Origin: Anaerolineae bacterium
GTDB lineage: Bacteria; Chloroflexota; Anaerolineae; Anaerolineales; Villigracilaceae
Reading direction: 5' to 3'
NCBI GenBank assembly: GCA_003524705.1
Contig: DQGV01000082.1
Coordinates: 1-8,108, forward strand
Length of the DNA stretch: 8,108 nucleotides
Below are positions 1-5,016 of the stretch, in pieces (the first letter of the stretch is position 1; every line of letters begins with the position of its first letter). The notes under the pieces are model-generated. The model did no database searches. It was given only the letters and a program-made list of their open reading frames with translations, and was not told the origin of the DNA. A program made the position numbers and the translations under genes.

Positions 1-1575
1 TATTACGGCGCCAAAATCGGCGTGTTAGGTCTCAACGGCGCGGGTAAATCTACACTGCTACGCATCATGGCGGGTGTGGATAAAGATTACATCGGCGAAA
101 TTTCGCAAGCCAAAGGCTACACCACAGGTCTGCTCGAACAGGAGCCAAAACTCGACGAGACAAAAACAGTCATCGAGGTAGTCAAAGAAGCGGTGGCTCC
201 GATTGTGGAAATGCTGGCACGCTTTGATGAGGTCAATGCCAAGTTTGCCGAACCCGATGCAGACTTCGATGCCCTCGTGGCTGAACAAGGCAAGTTGCAA
301 GAACAACTCGATAAACACGATGCTTGGAATCTTGACCATCGCCTTGAACTTGCTATGGATGCCTTGCGTTGTCCGCCATCCGATACGCCCATCAAAGTTT
401 GTTCTGGTGGTGAAAAACGGCGCGTCGCACTTACGCGACTCTTGTTGACCGAACCCGATATCTTATTACTCGACGAACCCACCAACCACCTTGATGCTGA
501 ATCCGTGGCGTGGCTCGAACATCATCTGCGCGATTACAAAGGCACCGTCATTGCCGTCACCCACGACCGTTACTTTTTAGATAACGTAGCAGGTTGGATT
601 CTCGAACTCGACCGCGGCTATGGCATTCCGTGGAAAGGCAATTACTCTTCGTGGCTCGAACAAAAACAAGAACGCGTGCGCCTTGAAGAAAAATCTGAAA
701 GCAAAAGACAAAAGACCCTCGAGCGCGAACTTGAATGGATTCGCATGTCGCCTAAGGCGCGTCAATCCAAAGGGCAGGCACGTATCAGTGCTTACGAAAA
801 ATTATTGGCACAAGAAGCCGAAGAACGCCGCGAAGATTTGGAAATTTACATTCCGCCCGGTCCGCGTTTGGGTGATGTCGTTTTTGAATTTGATAAAGTC
901 ACCAAGAGTTATGATGACCGCCTCATTCTTGACGCCTTCACTGCTTCGGTTCCGCCCGGCAGTATCATCGGGATAGTGGGTCCCAACGGCGCAGGTAAAA
1001 CGACATTGTTGAGAATGATTACAGGCAAAGAAACGCCTGATAGTGGCAGTATCAAAATTGGTGAAACTGTCAAATTGGCATACGTAGACCAATCGCGCAC
1101 ACTTGACCCAAGCAAAACCGTGTATGAAGAAATCTCACAAGGTGCTGAATCACTTGAACTTGGCAAAAGAAAAGTCAATGCGCGTGCGTATTGTGCCTCG
1201 TTCAACTTTCAAGGTTCCGACCAACAAAAGAAAATTGAAGTCCTGTCCGGTGGTGAGCGCAATCGCGTGCATCTAGCCAAGACCTTAACCGAAGGGGCAA
1301 ACGTTCTGCTTTTGGATGAACCGACCAACGATTTAGACGTGAACACCCTGCGCGCCTTAGAAGAAGCCTTAGAAGAATTTGCAGGCGTGGCACTCATTGT
1401 GAGTCACGACCGCTGGTTTTTAGACAGAATCTGTACCCACATCATTGCCTTTGAAGGGGATTCGGTTGCGAAGATGTACCTCGGCAACTGGTCTGATTAC
1501 GAAGCGATGATGATGGAGAAGTTCGGCAAGGATTTGACTCCGCACCGGGTGAAGTATAGGACGTTGAAGAGGTAA
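1..1575 (+). CDS. ettA: Energy-dependent translational throttle protein EttA (ABC-F), 5' partial
   Basis: This is a soluble ABC-F ATPase that binds the ribosomal E site and couples translation to energy status; it is not a transporter. The reading frame is open to the left edge, and the first visible residues (YYGAKIGVLGLNGAGKS) align with about residue 30 of E. coli EttA (555 aa) recalled from memory, so roughly 30 codons are missing; the GTG at 22 is not the start. Of 524 visible residues, the order is Walker A GLNGAGKST (28-54), the arm insertion (about 220-370), signature CSGGE (400-414), Walker B LLLDEPTNHLD (463-495), the tRNA-contacting linker with ELEWIR and ARQSKGQAR (about 650-880), second Walker A GPNGAGKTT (979-1005), LSGGE (1243-1257) and LLLDEPTNDLD (1306-1338). 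Near-identity to EttA in WLEHHL, GWILELDRG and GNYSSWLEQK separates it from Uup and other ABC-F types. Cys replaces Leu in the first signature. The gene ends at TAA 1573-1575. Confidence 0.96.
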   Translation, partial: YYGAKIGVLGLNGAGKSTLLRIMAGVDKDYIGEISQAKGYTTGLLEQEPKLDETKTVIEVVKEAVAPIVEMLARFDEVNAKFAEPDADFDALVAEQGKLQEQLDKHDAWNLDHRLELAMDALRCPPSDTPIKVCSGGEKRRVALTRLLLTEPDILLLDEPTNHLDAESVAWLEHHLRDYKGTVIAVTHDRYFLDNVAGWILELDRGYGIPWKGNYSSWLEQKQERVRLEEKSESKRQKTLERELEWIRMSPKARQSKGQARISAYEKLLAQEAEERREDLEIYIPPGPRLGDVVFEFDKVTKSYDDRLILDAFTASVPPGSIIGIVGPNGAGKTTLLRMITGKETPDSGSIKIGETVKLAYVDQSRTLDPSKTVYEEISQGAESLELGKRKVNARAYCASFNFQGSDQQKKIEVLSGGERNRVHLAKTLTEGANVLLLDEPTNDLDVNTLRALEEALEEFAGVALIVSHDRWFLDRICTHIIAFEGDSVAKMYLGNWSDYEAMMMEKFGKDLTPHRVKYRTLKR

Positions 1576-1580
1576 ACAAC

Positions 1581-1684
1581 CATGTCATTGCGAGCCGCGG
1601 CTCTTGCTCTTAGGCGGCGTGGCAATCCCCGCATTATGTATGAGATTGCTTCGTCGGGAAGACCACCCTCCTCGCAATGACATG
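1581..1684. repeat. Intergenic palindromic repeat, full copy
   Basis: Perfect 14-bp inverted arms CATGTCATTGCGAG (1581-1594) and CTCGCAATGACATG (1671-1684) enclose about 76 bp. A second, inner pair, GCAATC (1622-1627) and GATTGC (1644-1649), could form a nested hairpin. The unit encodes nothing recognisable and begins 5 bp after the ettA stop. The pattern TCATTGCGAG...GAGATTGCTTCG...CTCGCAATGACA resembles a dispersed non-coding repeat that I recall from several environmental bacteria, Chloroflexota among them. A related right half lies at 2907-2960. It has no transposase of its own, so it would be a MITE- or REP-like element if mobile at all. Confidence 0.75.
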
Positions 1685-1689
1685 GACTG

Positions 1690-1726
1690 AAAAAGAGACA
1701 GTCACCTTAAGGTGACTGTCTCTTTG
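1690..1726. terminator. Bidirectional hairpin terminator between ettA and tetR
   Basis: A perfect 34-bp palindrome spans 1692-1725, with arms AAAGAGACAGTCACCTT and its exact complement and no unpaired spacer. Read on the minus strand it ends in five T (complement of 1690-1694), good for stopping the tetR transcript; on the plus strand the T tract is only three long. It sits between convergent genes. The last seven codons and the stop of tetR are inside the palindrome. The hairpins at 2965 and 7529 share the same stem base. Confidence 0.8.
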
Positions 1727-2292
1727 TACAAGCCCTCAATAGCAGGTTGGGTCAAGAGTTTGTAGATGTCATTCATCTTTGTGGGTGGGAAAGATAAATC
1801 GTGATTTACCCACCAAATAAGCAATGAGGTCAAAGAACTTACAAGATGATGCACAACGATGGCTAGTGGGATTTGCTTGTCTTGTGACCATTGCTCTTTC
1901 AGCGAATCCTGCATCAGTGCTGATAAGTATTTATACATATGAGCAGACATTAATTGCTCACCTTGCCTGCCAACCAACGCCCGATAAATATTCCCGTACG
2001 TATGTGCATGTTGAAACACAATCAGACTTAAATCCCAAACACTGGCTTTGGGTGTTGTTTGTAAACTTAAATGCTTATCGAATAAAGACCATAAGTTCTC
2101 AAATCCGCTTAGGAATAAATCCTCAGTATCTTTGAAGTGCAAGTAAAACGTTGACCTGCCAACATTCGCACGTTTAATAACATCTTGTACGGTGATTTTC
2201 CCGAACTCTTTTTCCAAAATTAATTCTATGAGCGCGTCTTGTAACACTTTGCGCGTGCGTTGAATCCGTTTATCAGATGTTTTTTTTACCAT
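1702..2292 (-). CDS. TetR/AcrR-family transcriptional regulator
   Basis: A cytoplasmic one-component repressor of 196 residues, close to the usual length of the family. The N-terminal DNA-binding domain (about residues 8-55) has the typical helix-turn-helix signature ITVQDVIKRANVGRSTFYLHF. The C-terminal part (60-196) is helical, presumably for dimerisation and ligand binding; its LLIWWVNHD stretch resembles the C-terminal domain seen in DhaS-like TetR proteins. The start is ATG 2290-2292, preceded by GGAG seven bases upstream. An open frame continues to 2403, but it crosses the palindromic operator and likely promoter and gives an untypical N-terminus, so I reject it. The gene is divergent from the membrane-protein gene at 2430 and probably controls both that gene and itself. 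Its last residues (KETVTLR) and stop are encoded by the terminator palindrome, so that junction may have been acquired late. The ligand is unknown. Confidence 0.92.
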   Translation of the reverse strand: MVKKTSDKRIQRTRKVLQDALIELILEKEFGKITVQDVIKRANVGRSTFYLHFKDTEDLFLSGFENLWSLFDKHLSLQTTPKASVWDLSLIVFQHAHTYGNIYRALVGRQGEQLMSAHMYKYLSALMQDSLKEQWSQDKQIPLAIVVHHLVSSLTSLLIWWVNHDLSFPPTKMNDIYKLLTQPAIEGLYKETVTLR

Positions 2293-2325
2293 TCTATATC
2301 TCCATATGTTGCACAGTTTGAGTTG

Positions 2326-2347
2326 AAATGTCCAGTACTGGACATTT
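2326..2347. promoter_or_regulatory. Perfect 22-bp palindrome, likely TetR operator
   Basis: The half-site AAATGTCCAGT (2326-2336) is followed directly by its exact reverse complement (2337-2347). The palindrome begins 34 bp upstream of the tetR start codon and overlaps a TATAAA-like minus-strand -10 (2347-2352). That is the usual place for an autorepressing TetR operator. Size, symmetry and position next to a divergent tetR gene support the call; binding is inferred. Confidence 0.8.
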
Positions 2348-2375
2348 TTATATTCACTGTTTGTTGACCACAAAA
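2347..2375 (-). promoter_or_regulatory. Possible tetR promoter
   Basis: On the minus strand a TATAAA -10 (complement of 2347-2352) lies 17 bp downstream of a weak TTTTGT -35. The expected start point would fall inside the palindrome at 2326-2347, which fits repression by TetR. The -35 is poor; another minus-strand -10-like TATACT (complement of 2385-2390) is an alternative. Confidence 0.4.
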
Positions 2376-2392
2376 ATTTTTGCCAGTATAAC
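2364..2392 (+). promoter_or_regulatory. Sigma-70-type promoter for the small membrane protein
   Basis: TTGACC (2364-2369) and TATAAC (2387-2392) are separated by the ideal 17 bp, giving a start near 2399 and a leader of about 30 nt. The spacer contains a 12-bp AT-rich palindrome, CAAAAATTTTTG (2371-2382). CCAGTA at 2383-2388 repeats the core of the operator half-site and overlaps the -10, so it could be a weak second contact for the repressor. Confidence 0.65.
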
Positions 2393-2429
2393 AAAACAAT
2401 CACATGTATAAAATTTTAAGGAGAATATC

Positions 2430-2888
2430 GTGAAAGAAGTATTTGAAAATAAGTTTGCTCGTTTATCGTTAGTTAATATCACTTGGATGATGATTCTCAC
2501 GTCTATTCATCATATTTTTAGGCTTGGGTTTGGTTTTTTGATTCCAGCAGTCATCCTAACAATTTTGCCGTATGTAATGATGCGGTGGTATGAAAAATCC
2601 AGAAATGAAATTATCTTGAAGAGCTATTCATTCTTTAGCGTTTTAATGTTCTTCTGGTTTGGGGTTGTTGATGGTGTCATGGATCACGTTTTGAAAGTCA
2701 TTGGTTTGCAAAATTTGACCTTTTTGCCTGGCAGTGATGCCGAAGTGGTAAAAACTGCACTTTCATTATGGTCACCTGAAGCTGGAAATATTTTCTACGA
2801 AGGTACAGGGGTATTAACATTTATTATAGGTGTATTCGCAATGGTATATCTGATTAAGATGCTCAGACATCAGTATGCTTCCAAGTAA
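2430..2888 (+). CDS. Small four-helix membrane protein of unknown function, probable TetR target
   Basis: I do not recognise a family. The 152-residue protein begins at GTG 2430, placed six bases after a strong AAGGAG (2418-2423). Four hydrophobic segments are visible at about residues 12-30, 33-52, 66-92 and 125-145, so an integral inner-membrane protein is likely. The first two are joined by a very short basic turn, and residues 52-64 are charged (RWYEKSRNE). Polar residues sit in or beside helices: H27-H28, D81, D85-H86 and E124. A loop of about 30 residues (93-124) with Pro and Gly separates helices 3 and 4. The gene has its own promoter (2364-2392) and faces the tetR gene across a shared 137-bp region; such pairs are often ligand-induced efflux or stress modules. 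It is much shorter than known drug exporters, apart from four-helix SMR-type proteins of about 110 residues, which it does not resemble in motif. Confidence 0.85.
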   Translation: MKEVFENKFARLSLVNITWMMILTSIHHIFRLGFGFLIPAVILTILPYVMMRWYEKSRNEIILKSYSFFSVLMFFWFGVVDGVMDHVLKVIGLQNLTFLPGSDAEVVKTALSLWSPEAGNIFYEGTGVLTFIIGVFAMVYLIKMLRHQYASK

Positions 2889-2906
2889 ATACAACTCATA
2901 GGGTTG

Positions 2907-2960
2907 GAGATTGCTTCGCCTCTTGATTTCGATGTGTCACTGCGTGGCTCACGATGACAT
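2907..2960. repeat. Partial second copy (right half) of the intergenic repeat
   Basis: GAGATTGCTTCG (2907-2918) is identical to 1642-1653, and CTCACGATGACAT (2948-2960) matches the outer right arm at 1671-1683 with two differences. The region between differs in sequence and is 12 bp longer. The left half is absent, so no large inverted repeat remains. As with the full copy, a hairpin beginning AAAAAGAGACAGTCACC follows within a few bases. It lies between the membrane-protein stop (2886-2888) and that hairpin. Confidence 0.6.
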
Positions 2961-2964
2961 AAAT

Positions 2965-3005
2965 AAAAAGAGACAGTCACCTTAAAGGTACCTGTCTCTT
3001 TTTTT
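2965..3005. terminator. Bidirectional hairpin terminator between the membrane protein and amidohydrolase genes
   Basis: The arms at 2965-2983 and 2985-3003 pair over 17 of 19 positions. The two mismatches are adjacent, between the AAAAAGAGACAG base and the ACCTT top. Seven T (2999-3005) follow on the plus strand and five on the minus strand, so it can work both ways. The left arm is identical to that of the hairpin at 1690; only the right arm differs. The stop codon of the minus-strand amidohydrolase gene (3004-3006) overlaps the T tract. Confidence 0.85.
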
Positions 3006-4455
3006 ACGGCTCTCTACCAATTAGACCTTCAACAGATTTTCGCAAAAGTTCTGGTGTATAAGGTACTCCATACTTAAATACCATAACTGTATTTCCAATG
3101 TCAGTGATGTTTATATCAGGGTTGCCATCTACAATAACAAGGTCAGCGATTTTGCCGGGGGCGATGCTCCCTTTCTCTGTATCTAAACGAGTTGCAATGG
3201 CAGAATTTAAAGTAGCCGCTTGAATTGCTTCTAACGGAGTTAATCCAGCATTGACCAAATTTTCCAACTCGCGATGCAGGCTGTAACCCGGTAAAAGAAT
3301 CGGAATGACAGGGTCTGTTCCTGTGACGATTAATCCACCCTTGTCATGCACTGCTTTAACAAATTGTGACTGCTTTTCGAGCGCAATTTGTAAACATTCA
3401 CCTTGTTGCTTTATAGATTGGATTGTAATAAGAATTGAATCCCGCACACTTTCATCTAAATATTTTTCCCAATCTGCTACCAAAGGTTTGAAGTCTGCTA
3501 ATTCAGGTTGAAAGACAACAATCGTTGGGTCAAGATATGTTTGATGTTGAACCAAGGCATCTATAACTTCAACAACCGGAGCGGATGCCATATCCAACTG
3601 GCTGATAGCACAATATTGAACTGCAAATGAAGTGCCTTTGGGAAAGAACTCAGACATTCCGAAAAGCCCATGCTCTAGCCCATCAATTCCTAATTCAATT
3701 GCTCTCAAGGCAGGTATGGATTCAAGATGCCCTGTAACCATCAATCCATCAGCATGAGCCGCATCAAGAACCGCTTTGAATTGGTCTTCTGGAATACGGG
3801 TATAAAACTTCACGCCGTCTATTCTTGAACTCCACTGATTGTATAGAGCCAATGCCTCTTCTACACTTCCAGCTTTCAACATCCATGAAGCAGTGTTCCC
3901 TCCGCTAAAGTAAGGTCCTGTCGTTAGAATCTGTGGACCTATCGCCTGTCCATTGTTAATATTTTCTCTTAACATGATGGCGGCTTCTGGTTCCATTTCT
4001 CCGGCTGTAAAAATGGTTGTGACACCACCCGCCAGATAAAGCCGTGGGTATGCAATTGACTCAAAAATCTGGCTTTGCCCATTGTATGAAAATAAATGTC
4101 CGTGCATATCAAACATACCCGGCAAAATGGTCTTACCTGCTAGATCTATAACATCAGTGCCATCGGGGATTTCAACATCAGGTCCAACAGCGAGAATATG
4201 TGTACCTTGAATTAGAACTGTCCAATCCAAGTGAGCAGGGGCACCTGTCCCATCAATTACACGCCCATTGACTAAGGCAATCCGTTGTCCTTCTGTCACA
4301 GGAAAAGTTTGAAAAGGCAATGTACCATTAGAAAAAGGAGTAATAGCCAGTACAGGATGCTCAGGTAACTGCGTATTGGCTGGAGAACATCCTAAAAGGA
4401 TTATCCCAAGCAATATACTAAGTATGATATTTACAATAATCCGTAAAGTTTTCAT
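3004..4455 (-). CDS. Secreted lipoprotein amidohydrolase (imidazolonepropionase-like family)
   Basis: A metal-dependent hydrolase of the amidohydrolase superfamily, 483 residues, exported and lipid-anchored. The first 22 residues form a lipoprotein signal peptide (MKTLRII start, long hydrophobic core, lipobox LLGC with Cys23). Residues 59-115 form the N-terminal beta part (VNGRVIDGTG and LAGKTILPGMFD). Metal and active-site residues are all present: HxH at H118/H120 (FDMHGHL), K216 in GVKFYTR as the likely bridging lysine, H243 in TGHLES, H262 in GLEHGLFG and D381 in VTGTDPV. The end (KGSIAPGKIADLVIVDGNP, about 428-446) is the usual closing beta part. Relatives include imidazolonepropionase-like enzymes, prolidases and other cyclic-amide or peptide hydrolases; the substrate cannot be read here. 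The ATG at 4453-4455 is favoured by the signal peptide although the ribosome site (AGG four bases away) is weak. It is divergent from the inhibitor gene. Confidence 0.93.
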   Translation of the reverse strand: MKTLRIIVNIILSILLGIILLGCSPANTQLPEHPVLAITPFSNGTLPFQTFPVTEGQRIALVNGRVIDGTGAPAHLDWTVLIQGTHILAVGPDVEIPDGTDVIDLAGKTILPGMFDMHGHLFSYNGQSQIFESIAYPRLYLAGGVTTIFTAGEMEPEAAIMLRENINNGQAIGPQILTTGPYFSGGNTASWMLKAGSVEEALALYNQWSSRIDGVKFYTRIPEDQFKAVLDAAHADGLMVTGHLESIPALRAIELGIDGLEHGLFGMSEFFPKGTSFAVQYCAISQLDMASAPVVEVIDALVQHQTYLDPTIVVFQPELADFKPLVADWEKYLDESVRDSILITIQSIKQQGECLQIALEKQSQFVKAVHDKGGLIVTGTDPVIPILLPGYSLHRELENLVNAGLTPLEAIQAATLNSAIATRLDTEKGSIAPGKIADLVIVDGNPDINITDIGNTVMVFKYGVPYTPELLRKSVEGLIGREP

Positions 4456-4545
4456 ATGGCCTATAAATTAATTGTACCTTTATAAAGCGACCTTTTCTAA
4501 ACTTGGCTAACTACTTAATTTAATAAAATATAGTTATACTTTTAT
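4456..4545. promoter_or_regulatory. AT-rich divergent promoter region
   Basis: This AT-rich stretch separates the start of the minus-strand amidohydrolase from the inhibitor gene and must hold both promoters unless they are read from further away. On the minus strand TACAAT (complement of 4471-4476) with a poor TTAGAA -35 18 bp upstream is a candidate. On the plus strand TATAGT (4529-4534) and TATACT (4535-4540) are possible -10 boxes, but neither has a good -35 at the right distance. No clear operator palindrome is visible. Confidence 0.4.
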
Positions 4546-4557
4546 TTGGAGGCTCGT

Positions 4558-4950
4558 ATGAAAAAAATATTTATACTTTCAGTTCTTTCAATTTTTATAG
4601 TTGGCTGTGCTTCCTCATCCCCAACACCAAACCCAGCAAGCAATACTAGACCTGCAATCACAGACCCATTTCAACCAATCGAAGTGTCAACAGGTGAAAC
4701 CTTTAATATTGTCGTTGCTACCAATCCATCTACAGGTTATCACTGGGAGATTATTGGTGAACTTAGTGGCGTTGAATTTGTCTCTACCGAATACACAGCC
4801 GATGAACCTGTTGCTCCCGGTTCTGGTGGGGTAGATGTGTGGACGTTCAAAGCAGTTTCGAGTGGTGAGACTCAAATTACATTTGGGAGTTATCCGCCTG
4901 GTGCAAGTGAGCCTGACCAAACTGTTACATTTAATATTGTTGTTAAGTAA
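4558..4950 (+). CDS. Chagasin-like (I42 family) cysteine-protease-inhibitor lipoprotein
   Basis: A small exported lipoprotein of 130 residues. Residues 1-17 are a signal peptide with lipobox IVGC (Cys17), followed by a Ser/Pro/Asn-rich linker (18-38). Residues 39-130 form one beta-rich domain like chagasin/ICP inhibitors of papain-type proteases: the first binding loop NPSTGYHW (56-63) is canonical, and the second appears as PGSGGVDVWTF (87-97). The third loop, usually containing an RPW motif, reads SYPPGASEPD (111-120), so that contact is not conserved and inhibition is a family-based inference. The start is ATG 4558 because GGAGG (4548-4552) stands five bases before it and a normal Lys-rich signal follows; the frame also extends to a TTG at 4546 that overlaps this site and is rejected. 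The glycosyltransferase gene starts 66 bp downstream with no terminator between, so co-transcription is likely. Confidence 0.85.
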   Translation: MKKIFILSVLSIFIVGCASSSPTPNPASNTRPAITDPFQPIEVSTGETFNIVVATNPSTGYHWEIIGELSGVEFVSTEYTADEPVAPGSGGVDVWTFKAVSSGETQITFGSYPPGASEPDQTVTFNIVVK

Positions 4951-4986
4951 ACATTACAAATAAGTTAACTTGAAAATTCCAATAAA

Positions 4987-5008
4987 AGGGGGTGATAAAA
5001 TTATGATG
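4987..5008 (+). promoter_or_regulatory. Strong ribosome-binding site placed for an out-of-frame ATG
   Basis: AGGGGGTGAT (4987-4996) matches the extended Shine-Dalgarno consensus with one difference. Its best-spaced start codons are the tandem ATGs at 5003 and 5006 (10 and 13 bases away), which read a different frame that stops at 5171-5173. The start of the glycosyltransferase frame, ATG 5017, is 24 bases from it, and an in-frame stop at 4996-4998 excludes an earlier start. The likely options are a short upstream overlapping frame, looping to 5017, or a one-base sequence error. Confidence 0.55.
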
Positions 5009-5016
5009 TATTCAAG

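Noticed and set aside
58..1397. Several minus-strand and offset open frames across ettA
   Set aside because: They are shadows of the conserved ABC-F gene; their low-complexity Ser/Arg-rich translations show no family features.
1581..1684. Possible insertion sequence or CRISPR unit
   Set aside because: No transposase, no target duplication that I can define and no regular repeat-spacer pattern; a non-coding palindromic repeat explains it.
2293..2403. N-terminal extension of the TetR frame to a start at 2403
   Set aside because: It would run through the 22-bp palindrome and promoter, gives a sequence unlike TetR N-termini, and ATG 2292 has a good ribosome site.
4546..4557. TTG start for the inhibitor gene, four codons upstream
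   Set aside because: It overlaps the GGAGG ribosome-binding site that serves ATG 4558, and the signal peptide begins properly at MKKIF.
4962..4971. AAGTTAACTT palindrome between the inhibitor and glycosyltransferase genes
   Set aside because: Only 10 bp, AT-rich, without loop or T tract; too weak to call a terminator or operator.
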